A DNA stretch of 40,958 bases from Alphaproteobacteria bacterium (GTDB lineage Bacteria; Pseudomonadota; Alphaproteobacteria; Sphingomonadales; Kordiimonadaceae). How positions within the stretch are numbered: position 1 is the stretch's first letter; each line of letters opens with the position of its first letter. The translations under genes were made by a program, and so were the position numbers. Below the pieces are notes generated by a model, which ran no database searches, was not told the DNA's origin, and worked only from the letters and a program-made list of their open reading frames with translations. The DNA lies in assembly GCA_013372975.1 (NCBI GenBank), contig JABXIS010000044.1, positions 1 through 40,958 on the forward strand, read 5' to 3'. This document shows, in pieces, positions 15,929 to 24,028 of this stretch.

Positions 15929-17494
15929 GTGCAAACAGGCAAACAGCGCAGCGACAGGATGATCGAAACCCTGCTCACGCCGGGGCTGAATACTGAAAGC
16001 ACCAGCCCGCTCAACGAACAACTGATGGCCCTGTTGCAGGAAGCCATCCTCAAGGGCCACATCCGCGCGGGTGATCGGCTTCCCGCCAGCCGCGCCATGG
16101 CGGCCCGGCTTGCCATCTCCCGCAATACGGTGCTCGCGGCCTATGACCAACTTACAGCAGAGGGCTATCTGGAAAGCCGGACAGGCTCTGGCACTTTTGT
16201 CAGCAGTGATCTGCCGGACGCCTATATGCAGGCAGGTACGCCTGAAGTTGCCCCCACTCGTGCACCGAAACACACAGCCGAGCCCGGACGGCCGCTGGCG
16301 GGCATGCCTGCCTTAGACCAATTTCCTTTCAACCTGTGGGGGCGTTTGTCCGGCAGTGTCTGGCGCCGGGCCAGTACGCGGGAGCTTCAGCATAATGACC
16401 CCGCCGGATACCGCTCGCTGAGGGAAGCCATCGCCACCTATCTGCAGGCCGCGCGCGGCGTATCTGCCACCCCCGACCAGATCATGATCACCACCGGGCT
16501 GCAGCAGGGCCTCAGGTTTGTGGCTGACAGCATCATCCCGCAGGACCGCGCGATCATCCTAGAGGACCCGGGCTATGGCGGCCTCCGGAAAACCGCGATG
16601 CACCTGCCGCATCCCGTTACCTACACCGGGTTGGATGATCACGGCGCCATGGTGCCACAGGGCGACACAGAAAAGGGCACAGACCCAAATTTGGGCAAAG
16701 ATGGTAGTGCCCTCACGGAAAGCGCAGAAACCGGCGACCAAATGGGCACAACCAAGTGTGCCCCTGTGTGCCCAAATTCGCCCGCACCGGGGCTCTTGTT
16801 GATCACCCCGTCCCGGCAATATCCGCTTGGCCACACAATGCCGCTCAGCCGCCGGCTGGAGCTGCTGGAATGGGCAAAAGCGACAGGCGCCTATATTGTT
16901 GAAGATGATTATGACAGCGAATTTCGCTATGCCGGGCGGCCTGTGCAATCGCTTCAGGGGCTGGACCAGCATGGGTCCGTGATCTATGGCGGCAGCTTCT
17001 CAAAGTCGCTGTTTTTATCGCTCAGGATTGGGTATCTGATCCTGCCACAGGCTGTTGCAGAAACCGTGATCCGCCACCGTGAACGCACCGAAAGCTTCCC
17101 CCCGCTCGGCGACCAGATGGTGCTTACCCGCTTCATTGAGGAAGGCCATTTCGCCAGGCATCTCAGGAAGTTACGGGCTCTCCACAAGGTGCGACTGGAT
17201 GCTTTTATGGCCGCAGCGGAAAGCCATCTCGCTTCCTTTTTCCACTTTGTGGCAACCGATGCAGGCCTTCATGTGGTGGCTTTTGCCGATCCGCGCCTCG
17301 CGAAAGTATCGGACGCTGATCTGGCGCGCGCCGCGCACCGGGCCGGAGTTGGAGCCGTGCCGCTGTCTGGTACCTATGTGCAGGCGGTGAAACGCATGGG
17401 TCTGCTGTTCGGTTTTGCCAATATCCCGGAAGCGGAAATCGACAAGAGGCTCGAGGCCCTCAGGCGTAACATTCTTGAAATAACAGGCTTTTAA
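15929..17494 (+). CDS. MocR/PdxR-type transcriptional regulator (GntR + aminotransferase fold)
   Basis: A 521-residue regulator with an N-terminal GntR winged helix (PLNEQLMALLQEAILKGHIR, then LPASRAMAARLAISRNTVLAAY) and a C-terminal class-I aminotransferase-like domain that binds PLP. PLP-site landmarks are TTGLQQGLRFV, the EDDYDSEFRY Asp/Tyr block and the Schiff-base Lys in GGSFSKSLF (about residue 359). GTG 15929 is chosen because GAAGGG precedes it; TTG 15905 and ATG 15959 are alternatives. The protein is some 40 residues longer than typical because of a low-complexity, palindrome-containing stretch at about residues 244-286, between the PLP-domain strand ending TYTGLDDHGAMV and LLLITPSRQYPLG. 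It is divergent from the PNPOx operon it probably controls. Confidence 0.92.
   Translation: MQTGKQRSDRMIETLLTPGLNTESTSPLNEQLMALLQEAILKGHIRAGDRLPASRAMAARLAISRNTVLAAYDQLTAEGYLESRTGSGTFVSSDLPDAYMQAGTPEVAPTRAPKHTAEPGRPLAGMPALDQFPFNLWGRLSGSVWRRASTRELQHNDPAGYRSLREAIATYLQAARGVSATPDQIMITTGLQQGLRFVADSIIPQDRAIILEDPGYGGLRKTAMHLPHPVTYTGLDDHGAMVPQGDTEKGTDPNLGKDGSALTESAETGDQMGTTKCAPVCPNSPAPGLLLITPSRQYPLGHTMPLSRRLELLEWAKATGAYIVEDDYDSEFRYAGRPVQSLQGLDQHGSVIYGGSFSKSLFLSLRIGYLILPQAVAETVIRHRERTESFPPLGDQMVLTRFIEEGHFARHLRKLRALHKVRLDAFMAAAESHLASFFHFVATDAGLHVVAFADPRLAKVSDADLARAAHRAGVGAVPLSGTYVQAVKRMGLLFGFANIPEAEIDKRLEALRRNILEITGF
16674..16785 (+). repeat. In-frame palindromic insertion in the MocR gene
   Basis: The stretch contains the perfect palindrome CCCAAATTTGGG (16684-16695), GGGCACA facing TGTGCCC around 16744-16763, a second TGTGCCC at 16767-16773, and an imperfect long inverted repeat pairing AATTTGGGCA near 16688 with TGCCCAAATT at 16769-16778. 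It is translated as a Gly/Thr/Asp-rich, low-complexity segment that has no counterpart in ordinary MocR proteins, and the reading frame is preserved. Confidence 0.6.
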
Positions 17495-17585
17495 TAGCGC
17501 GCGCGCCATAGTAGTTTGTGGAAATCAGGTTCCTGCGGCAAACCCGTTAGCCGCATCAGGCAGTAAGTATATCCGGGAGGAATGT

Positions 17586-18326
17586 ATGATCCGAACACGT
17601 GCTATGTCGGCATTATTGGGGGCGGCTATGGCCACCTCTGGCGCCTATGCGCTGCAAGACGGCTGGAGCTATTCCGGCAGCACCGGCCCCTCTTCCTGGT
17701 CTTCGGTATCGCCAACCTGTTCGGGCAGGATGCAGTCACCCATTGTCATCGAAGGCACAGAAGCCGTGATCATGCACCGGCTTGACCCGCAGTATCGGGT
17801 GAACCCGATCGCCACCCATAATGATGGCCGCATGGTGGGGCAATCCTATGAAAGTGGCAGCATTCTGAGGGTTGGCGCCAAAATCTATATGCTGCAGGAA
17901 TTCCATTTTCATACGCCAGCAGAACACCAGGTTCTCGATCGCACCTATCCCATGTCGATCCAGTTCACCCACCGCTCGCTGACCGGCGAGTTGGCTGTGG
18001 TGTCTGTGCTGGTGCGCGAAGGCAAGGCTAATGTGGCAGCGGCAGAGCTACTGCCGAACCTGCCGGTAGAGCCGGGGCAAACCATGAACCTGCCCAATGT
18101 GCTCATCAACGCGCGGGATTTCATGCCCGCCGACCATAGCTATTATCGCTATATGGGGTCGCTCAGCCATCCGCCCTGCACCGAAGGGGTGAACTGGTAT
18201 GTGATGAAGACACCGATAGAGTTTTCCGCCGAACAGATTGCTGCCATCAAGGGCATCACCGGCGAAAACGCGCGCCCCACCCAACCTCGTAACAACCGGA
18301 TTATCCTCGATGCGCAGCCACAATAA
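17586..18326 (+). CDS. Alpha-carbonic-anhydrase homologue with altered zinc site
   Basis: A 246-residue exported protein of the alpha-class carbonic anhydrase family, with a signal peptide ending about residue 22 (GAYA-LQDGW). Family blocks are QSPIVI, EFHFHTPAEH (H107 and H109, two zinc ligands) and GSLSHPPCTEGVNWYV; C45 and C198 could form the usual disulfide. The block that should read like YPMEAHFVH instead reads YPMSIQFTH. Gln126 therefore replaces the third zinc His and Ser124 the supporting Glu. The proton-shuttle position (NNGH in active enzymes) is Arg82 in NDGR. It resembles vertebrate CA-related proteins that lost catalysis. A GGGAGGA Shine-Dalgarno precedes the ATG. It is followed at once by the SPOR lipoprotein gene. 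Confidence 0.88.
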   Translation: MIRTRAMSALLGAAMATSGAYALQDGWSYSGSTGPSSWSSVSPTCSGRMQSPIVIEGTEAVIMHRLDPQYRVNPIATHNDGRMVGQSYESGSILRVGAKIYMLQEFHFHTPAEHQVLDRTYPMSIQFTHRSLTGELAVVSVLVREGKANVAAAELLPNLPVEPGQTMNLPNVLINARDFMPADHSYYRYMGSLSHPPCTEGVNWYVMKTPIEFSAEQIAAIKGITGENARPTQPRNNRIILDAQPQ

Positions 18327-18327
18327 C

Positions 18328-19113
18328 ATGCTCAAACCCGCACTCACCAAGGCCGCCGGAGGTATTCTCACGCTGATGCTGGTAGGTGCTTGTTCCTCTT
18401 CGTCGGGCCCTACCGTCAAACAAGAGGCTGGCACCCGCCGCGCAAGCAATGCCGTAGAGGCAGCTCTGTGTGAAGGACGTGCTTCAGATGCGCAGGAAAT
18501 CCTGCTTGCAGAACCGCTCGCCAGCCCGACTGACCGCTTCTATACGGCGCTTGCGCTCGAGAAAAGCGGCCTCGCGATTTCGGCTCGCAAGATTTATGCA
18601 GGCCTGATGCAATCCGGCGCTCAGGATGGTGTGTTCCTGCGGTGCGGCAGTGAAATCCTGGCCAATGGTACCGTAACGGCAGAATCGGGGCGCCGGCTTG
18701 CGGCGCTTGCCCAGCAGTTGCAGGCGATGGATGTTGCGCCTGAGAAACCTAAGAAACTGCACACAGGCTTACCGGTACGCGTGTCCACCCAGCCAACGGG
18801 GGCCACGGCCACATCGAGCAACTTCAATTCGGCCCCCATGGCCATTTACCGCCCCAACTCCACCTCTCCGCTGGGTCGTTGGTTCGCGCATCTTGAATCC
18901 TATAAGACCTACAAAAACGCCTTGGAAAACAAGCCTGTACTGGAAGGAAAGTTCCCGCCATTGAAGGGCTATATCGACCAATGGCAGGTTGATGCAGCAG
19001 GCGGCGTCGTACGCCTTGGTGTCCGCCTCGACAGCCGAGATGATGCACGGCGTTTGTGCCAACAAGTAAAAAGTAACGGCAGTTATTGTGCCGTGCTGGA
19101 CACCTCCGGCTAG
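18328..19113 (+). CDS. SPOR-domain lipoprotein
   Basis: A 261-residue lipoprotein: a hydrophobic signal with lipobox LVGAC, the Cys at residue 22, then a Ser/Gly-rich linker. A helical TPR-like region (EAALCEGRASDAQEILLAEP, YTALALEKSGLAISARKIYAG) fills the middle. The last 75 residues resemble a SPOR peptidoglycan-binding domain: VVRLGVRLDSRDDARRLCQQ, then GSYCAVLD. SPOR domains bind denuded septal peptidoglycan, so a cell-envelope role is likely. ATG 18328 lies two bases after the stop of the carbonic-anhydrase homologue, implying one transcript; ATG 18310 would give a slightly longer signal and is also possible. Confidence 0.82.
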   Translation: MLKPALTKAAGGILTLMLVGACSSSSGPTVKQEAGTRRASNAVEAALCEGRASDAQEILLAEPLASPTDRFYTALALEKSGLAISARKIYAGLMQSGAQDGVFLRCGSEILANGTVTAESGRRLAALAQQLQAMDVAPEKPKKLHTGLPVRVSTQPTGATATSSNFNSAPMAIYRPNSTSPLGRWFAHLESYKTYKNALENKPVLEGKFPPLKGYIDQWQVDAAGGVVRLGVRLDSRDDARRLCQQVKSNGSYCAVLDTSG

Positions 19114-19258
19114 GCACTACCTATAACATTCGTATCGGTTCCTTCTCTCTGACGCAGATTCCCACTAGCGATTTCGGCATCATCTTTCTATGATGGCGCC
19201 CAATTGCGCACGGGTCGTGATCCTGCGCAAAAAACACAGTAATCTGGGGAGAGGGATT

Positions 19259-20608
19259 ATGGCTGGAGCATCGCACGCGCATTGGTCGTCGCGTTGGGCC
19301 TTTATCATGGCAGCCGTCGGCAGCGCCGTTGGCTTGGGCAATATCTGGAAATTTCCATACGAAGCAAACGCCGGCGGCGGCGGTGCCTTCGTTATGGTGT
19401 ATCTTGCATTCGTATTTTTGATCGGCACACCGCTTCTGGTGGCTGAACTTTCACTTGGCCGTCGCGGCCAGCTTTCACCAATACGGTCGATGGAAAAGGT
19501 GGCGAAAGAAGAAGGTCGCGCCAACTGGTGGTCATTGGTTGGCTGGTCCGGCGTTATCGGCTCATTCATTGTCATCAGCTTCTATAGCGTGGTTGGCGGC
19601 TGGACGCTGTCCTACGTGCTGGAAGCGCTAACAGGTGGCATGTCTGGCATCACAAAGGAAGCGGCAGAAGCACATTTTAATGGCATGGTGACAGACCCTA
19701 TAACACCGCTGTTCTGGCATGCCGGCTTTATGGCGATCACCGTCGGCATTGTTCTGCGCGGTGTAGAGGGCGGCCTTGAAAAAGCGGTGACTGTATTGAT
19801 GCCTGCGTTGTTTGTATTGCTGGTTGGCCTTGTGATCTACTCGGGCGTAACAGGTGATTTCATGGCAGCTGTAAACTTCCTGTTCGCACCTGACTGGAGC
19901 AAGATGAATGCGGATGTCGCCTTGAATGCTCTTGGCCAGAGCTTCTTCTCACTGTCGCTCGCACTTGGGTCCATCATGGTATATGGCTCGTACCTCACCA
20001 AAGATGTGAAGATTGGCAAGGCCGCCGTGACAATTGCTGCGGCTGACAGCGCCGTCGCCATTCTTGCTGGCCTCGCAATTTTCCCGATTGTGTTTGCGTT
20101 TGGCTTGACCGTTAGCAAAGAAGAAGGCCTTGTCTTCATGACCTTGCCAATCGCTTTCGGCCAGATGACAGGTGGCGCTCTGATCGGCACCCTGTTCTTC
20201 GGCCTGTTGACCGTTGCGGCTATCACCAGCAGCATCAGCCTGCTTGAGCCGTCCGTGAGCTATCTCGAGGAAACTGGCAAGATGAGCCGCAAGAAGGCGA
20301 CTTTCACCATCGGTGTAGCCGCCTTCATTCTGGGTTCCTTCTCGAGCCTCGGCTTTGGCGAGCTGAGCGACTTCACGATCTTCGGCAAAAGCATCATCGG
20401 CTTCAAGAGCTACATCACAAACAACCTGATGATGCCACTCGCTGGCATGTTCATGGCGATTTTTGTGGGCTGGTTCATCAGCCGCAAGGGCATGATGGAA
20501 GAACTGGCGATGGAGGAAAAGTGGTTCCGCATCTGGTTCTTCATGATCAAGTTCATCTGTCCGGTTGCGATCCTGATCGTCTTCTACAATATCGTGTTTG
20601 GCTTCTAA
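19259..20608 (+). CDS. Neurotransmitter:sodium symporter (NSS/SNF) family transporter
   Basis: A 449-residue inner-membrane Na+-coupled symporter of the LeuT/MhsT kind. The first helix carries the family signature SAVGLGNIWKFPY, with the unwound sodium/substrate region, followed by GGGGAFVMVYL and the cytoplasmic gate segment ELSLGRRGQ. About eleven to twelve helices follow; the segment LGQSFFSLSLALGSIMVYGSY is the TM6 substrate helix. Substrates in bacteria are usually amino acids. The start at 19259 is set by GGGGAGAGGGATT immediately upstream; an earlier in-frame ATG at 19190 has no such signal. A strong terminator follows. Confidence 0.95.
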   Translation: MAGASHAHWSSRWAFIMAAVGSAVGLGNIWKFPYEANAGGGGAFVMVYLAFVFLIGTPLLVAELSLGRRGQLSPIRSMEKVAKEEGRANWWSLVGWSGVIGSFIVISFYSVVGGWTLSYVLEALTGGMSGITKEAAEAHFNGMVTDPITPLFWHAGFMAITVGIVLRGVEGGLEKAVTVLMPALFVLLVGLVIYSGVTGDFMAAVNFLFAPDWSKMNADVALNALGQSFFSLSLALGSIMVYGSYLTKDVKIGKAAVTIAAADSAVAILAGLAIFPIVFAFGLTVSKEEGLVFMTLPIAFGQMTGGALIGTLFFGLLTVAAITSSISLLEPSVSYLEETGKMSRKKATFTIGVAAFILGSFSSLGFGELSDFTIFGKSIIGFKSYITNNLMMPLAGMFMAIFVGWFISRKGMMEELAMEEKWFRIWFFMIKFICPVAILIVFYNIVFGF

Positions 20609-20630
20609 TCAACCGAGACAAATAGAAACA

Positions 20631-20657
20631 AAAAAGAGGCCTTTTGGCCTCTTTTTT
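20631..20657 (+). terminator. Terminator between NSS transporter and sufE-like genes
   Basis: AAAAAGAGGCC (20631-20641) and GGCCTCTTTTT (20646-20656) form a perfect 11-bp stem with a TTTT loop. A-rich and T-rich flanks let it work in both directions for the convergent genes. Confidence 0.93.
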
Positions 20658-20679
20658 CACGCCAAATCTCAACTTCGGC

Positions 20680-21096
20680 TTAGCTCTGTTCTGCAATATT
20701 CCTGATACGCTCGACCATTGAAAACAAGCCGTTAGCGCGCATTGGCGACAAGTGGGACGCCAGGCCGAGCTTGTCCAGCATGCCCTTGGCGTCCGTATCC
20801 AGGATTTCCTTTGCGGTTTTACCGGAATAGATCAGCAACATCAGCGCCACTAGGCCCTTTACGATATGGGCGTCACTATCGCCGCGCAAATGAATACGGC
20901 CTTCGCTATCCGTCTCAGGCACCAGCCAAACCTGGCTTTGGCAGCCGCGGACTTTATAGTCGTCTGTCATCTCTTCGGCCGCCAAGGGAGGCAGCTTTTT
21001 TCCGAGGTCGATCACATAGCGATACCGCTCTTCCCAATCATCGAGAAACTCAAAGGTATCCAAAATTTCAACGATCGTTGTATTTTCTAGTGACAT
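20680..21096 (-). CDS. sufE: SufE family sulfur-acceptor protein
   Basis: A 138-residue SufE-like protein that accepts persulfide sulfur from a cysteine desulfurase (SufS) for Fe-S cluster building in the cytosol. The catalytic Cys lies in VRGCQSQVWL; other family blocks are EILDTFEFLDDWEERYRYVI and the LIYSGKTAKEILD helix. Length and order match the family fully. It is a single gene, away from any suf operon in this window. It converges with the NSS transporter gene and is divergent from the MFS gene, with about 150 bases of promoter region between. Confidence 0.95.
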   Translation of the reverse strand: MSLENTTIVEILDTFEFLDDWEERYRYVIDLGKKLPPLAAEEMTDDYKVRGCQSQVWLVPETDSEGRIHLRGDSDAHIVKGLVALMLLIYSGKTAKEILDTDAKGMLDKLGLASHLSPMRANGLFSMVERIRNIAEQS

Positions 21097-21246
21097 AGTC
21101 TATATCCAAATACCGAAAGCCTTGACAGGCAGGCGGGTTGCCCAACCTAATGCCTTACATACAGACAGTGTGTCTATCGGATTGGCCAGGGAAGTTAAAG
21201 GCCTAAAGCCGAAAAGAACAGAAGACACAAAGCGAGGGGAGCGCAT

Positions 21247-22578
21247 ATGTCACCACAGAAAGACGGCTATCCAAGCCCGGCTCGTGCCTGGTATATGGTT
21301 GCCCTGCTACTTGTCATTTACACGATTTCCTTCATTGACCGGCAATTGCCCGGCCTTCTCGGTAAGGAGATCATGTCGGAATTCCAGATATCCTATACCA
21401 AGTTTGGTATCCTGACAGGCTTCGCCTTCGCTATCTTTTACGCCACATTCGGCCTTCTGTGCGCCCGCATCGCTGATAGTAAAAGCAGGCGCGGCCTGAT
21501 TGCTGCCGGACTCTTTATCTGGAGCCTGATGACCGCCGCCACAGCACTTACCCGCAGCTATATGATGCTGTTTCTGTTCCGGATGGGCGTGGGCGTGGGT
21601 GAAGCGACCCTCGCGCCTGCAGCCAACAGCCTGCTGGCTGACAGTTTCAAAAAAGAGAAACTTTCAACGGCCATGTCGGTTTATTCGATGGGTATCCCGG
21701 TTGGTACCGCACTTGCTTTTATCGCGGGTGGCAGCGTTATTGGCTTGGCGGACGGCATACCGGATATCGACCTGGGTGCCCTGGGTATTATCTCCGGCTG
21801 GAAGAAGGTATTCCTGATGGTGGGTATTCCAGGCATCGTTCTGACCCTCCTTCTGTGGACAATTGAGGAACCAACACGAAAGGGCATCACCGGCCCATCA
21901 GGCGCAATTCCGCTTGGCGCTGTCATCGCCCATGTGAAGGGCAAACTTCGGGCTTATACGAGCGTCTGTATCGGCGTTTCCCTGAATGCGATGCTCGGCT
22001 TTGGCAGTGTTATTTTCGTGACATTGTTTTTCGACAAATATCACGGCATGAGCAGTGCCGAAGTCGGCATTACCTTTGGATCAATTTCCCTTATTACTGG
22101 CCCTGCAGGCTTGCTGCTGGGCGGCTATCTGGCTGACCGCTGGTACAAGCAAGGCCGCAAGGACGGCAATGTCCTTGGCCTGATGGTTGCGCCGCTGGGC
22201 TACGCTATTCCTGCCGTCGCCTTTCCTTTCATGACGGACACCACATGGGCGTGGATCATGCTGGGGATTAGCAATCTCTTTATCAACCTGCCTTCAGGTG
22301 TTGCGTACGCCAGCCTGCAGATGATCACACCGAACCAGATGCGCGGCCAGATCATCGCCGCCTATGTGCTGTGCACCACAATCATTGGATATGGCATGGG
22401 CCCCTTCCTGATTGGCCTGTTTACCGACCAGTTGTTTGGCGGCGAGCTGAAATATGGCATGATCCTGATCGGCGTAATCACCACGCCGCTTTGCCTGTTC
22501 ATGTATCAATGGGGTAGAAGAGCCTATGCGCAGGCATTGGAAGAAGAAGAAGCCCGTCTGTCTGCCGTGGAGGCCTAA
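21247..22578 (+). CDS. MFS transporter, spinster-like
   Basis: A 443-residue twelve-helix major-facilitator protein. Helix 1 contains YTISFIDRQLPGLL, the DRQ form seen in spinster-type and related anion carriers. The loop 2-3 signature is present as ARIADSKSRRGLIAAG, and GVGVGEATLAPAANSLLAD matches the helix 4-5 region of these transporters. The C-terminal tail is acidic (EEEEARL). Bacterial relatives often sit near catabolic genes; here the substrate cannot be told. AGGGGAG precedes the ATG by seven bases. It is divergent from sufE and followed by a terminator. Confidence 0.92.
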   Translation: MSPQKDGYPSPARAWYMVALLLVIYTISFIDRQLPGLLGKEIMSEFQISYTKFGILTGFAFAIFYATFGLLCARIADSKSRRGLIAAGLFIWSLMTAATALTRSYMMLFLFRMGVGVGEATLAPAANSLLADSFKKEKLSTAMSVYSMGIPVGTALAFIAGGSVIGLADGIPDIDLGALGIISGWKKVFLMVGIPGIVLTLLLWTIEEPTRKGITGPSGAIPLGAVIAHVKGKLRAYTSVCIGVSLNAMLGFGSVIFVTLFFDKYHGMSSAEVGITFGSISLITGPAGLLLGGYLADRWYKQGRKDGNVLGLMVAPLGYAIPAVAFPFMTDTTWAWIMLGISNLFINLPSGVAYASLQMITPNQMRGQIIAAYVLCTTIIGYGMGPFLIGLFTDQLFGGELKYGMILIGVITTPLCLFMYQWGRRAYAQALEEEEARLSAVEA

Positions 22579-22587
22579 CACAAAAAA

Positions 22588-22620
22588 GGGGCGGGCCCGA
22601 TCAGCACCCGCCCTTGCTTT
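22588..22620 (+). terminator. Probable terminator of the MFS gene
   Basis: GGGCGGG (22589-22595) pairs with CCCGCCC (22607-22613) around an eleven-base loop, followed by an imperfect T-rich run. It starts ten bases after the stop codon and separates the MFS gene from the convergent psp genes. Confidence 0.7.
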
Positions 22621-22662
22621 CTCTTCTCTTGGGAGGAAGGGAAAGATAGGTCTCTTGATTTT

Positions 22663-23052
22663 CTAGTCCTCGAGGGCCCTCAACTCACGCTCCAGACGGA
22701 ACCGCTTACTTGTCATGTAGGCTTCCATCTCTGAGGTCCGGCGTTCAATATCACGAAACCGGCGGCGCAGCTCTGCCGCAGTATAATCAGGGCTTTTGCG
22801 CGTCTGTTTCCAGAATTCCTCTTCCTTGTCGTCCTGGTAGAGGCCTTCGGGTTTCGGGTCCAATGCCATACCGAGAATGAAATAGCCGATCAGGAGCCAT
22901 GGGAAGGTAAATAGAATACCGAAGAAAGCCAGAAACCGAACCACACCTACCTTGATATCGAAATAATCTGCGATACCGGCACATACCCCCATCACGCGGC
23001 CACGTGCCGGATGTTTATAGAGCTTGGTTGGACGTTCCTTAAAATTTGTCAT
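22663..23052 (-). CDS. pspC: Phage shock protein C
   Basis: A 129-residue inner-membrane protein with a PspC domain: LYKHPARGRVMGVCAGIADYF, then a long hydrophobic stretch (about 40-63) ending GMALDPKP. A charged helical tail (EFWKQT to the end) would lie in the cytosol or, after membrane insertion, face its partners. PspC senses inner-membrane stress with PspB and binds PspA when the stress signal arrives. The start at 23052 gives the canonical N-terminus and lies inside the end of pspB, a 14-base overlap that implies translational coupling. Confidence 0.95.
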   Translation of the reverse strand: MTNFKERPTKLYKHPARGRVMGVCAGIADYFDIKVGVVRFLAFFGILFTFPWLLIGYFILGMALDPKPEGLYQDDKEEEFWKQTRKSPDYTAAELRRRFRDIERRTSEMEAYMTSKRFRLERELRALED

Positions 23053-23269
23053 GATGGCGGCTCCTCCAATCTGGCACTTCATCATCCATGATCCGCTCCA
23101 TGGTGCGAAGGCGATCCTCAAGGCGGTCTGCGGCATTTCTGAGATCACCTAGCGATGCCTCATCTTCCGGCGTGATGCCCTTCATCTGTTTCCATTTCGT
23201 GATGTAGTGAAAAATCAACCAAAGTGGAAACACCACAACGATGAGCAGGATCGGAATTGTCTCGTCCAT
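23039..23269 (-). CDS. pspB: Phage shock protein B
   Basis: A 76-residue protein with one N-terminal membrane helix (IPILLIVVVFPLWLIFHYI) and a cytosolic amphipathic region LRNAADRLEDRLRTMERIMDDE, the leucine-zipper-like part that contacts PspC and helps release PspF from PspA. Length and order match E. coli PspB. AGGGGAATAAA precedes the ATG. It begins 36 bases after pspA and overlaps pspC by 14 bases, so pspABC form one transcript from the sigma-54 promoter at about 24417-24433. Confidence 0.95.
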   Translation of the reverse strand: MDETIPILLIVVVFPLWLIFHYITKWKQMKGITPEDEASLGDLRNAADRLEDRLRTMERIMDDEVPDWRSRHHDKF

Positions 23270-23305
23270 TTTTATTCCCCTCGTTTCTTATTGTTGGGCG
23301 CCGAA

Positions 23306-24007
23306 TTATTTCGACGCCGATTTTTTTGCAGGAGCTTTTTTCTGGCTACCGCCTGCGGCTTTTGCCTTCAGCGCTGCGAGCTCTTGATCAATCTCGTCAT
23401 TGCTTTCCAGTTCCTTGAATGCATCTTCAAGGGTTTCACCACGGCCTAGTGCCATCGCCTCAGCTTCACCCTCCAGCCGGTCAAGGCGAGCATCCACTTT
23501 ATCAAAACGATCAAATGCATCCTGGATGCGGTTGTCATAGAGGTTTTTGCGCACACGCACCTGGTTGGTGGCTGATTTATGGCGCGCCTGCATGCTTGCT
23601 TTTTTGGCCCGCGCTTCACGAAGCTTGGCTTCAAGCTTGATCACATCTTCTTCGTTGCGGGTAAGCGCCTCAGCCAGATGCTTGAGCTCTTCCTCAAGAT
23701 GCGCAGCCATCTCTGCAACCTTGGATTTTTCAATCAAGGCGCCCTTCGCAAGATCATCACGACCCTTGGAGATCGCCAGCTCAGCCTTCTTTTCCCAATC
23801 GCCTTGCGCCTGTTTCACCTTTTTGATGCGACGCTCCAGGTCTTTCTGGTCAGCGATGGTTTTCGCGGCGGAAGACCGAACTTCCACAAGCGTGTCTTCC
23901 ATTTCCTGAATCACCATGCGGATGATTTTCTCAGGATCTTCCGCCTTATCCAGAATGGCATTGATGTTGGAATTGATGATGTCAGTCAGGCGTGAAAAAA
24001 TACCCAT
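23306..24007 (-). CDS. pspA: Phage shock protein A
   Basis: A 233-residue PspA/IM30-family coiled-coil protein of the ESCRT-III superfamily. It begins MGIFSRLTDIINSNINAILD, the amphipathic membrane-binding helix, and continues with long charged helices rich in Lys/Glu (about 25-185). The Lys/Ala-rich tail (AAGGSQKKAPAKKSASK) is an extension beyond E. coli PspA. It inhibits the PspF ATPase at rest and, under membrane stress, assembles on the inner membrane to limit proton leakage. AAAGGAAGTATAAA sets the start at 24007; the frame is open 17 codons further upstream, but that part is leader. Confidence 0.96.
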   Translation of the reverse strand: MGIFSRLTDIINSNINAILDKAEDPEKIIRMVIQEMEDTLVEVRSSAAKTIADQKDLERRIKKVKQAQGDWEKKAELAISKGRDDLAKGALIEKSKVAEMAAHLEEELKHLAEALTRNEEDVIKLEAKLREARAKKASMQARHKSATNQVRVRKNLYDNRIQDAFDRFDKVDARLDRLEGEAEAMALGRGETLEDAFKELESNDEIDQELAALKAKAAGGSQKKAPAKKSASK

Positions 24008-24028
24008 TTTATACTTCCTTTCGTATGT

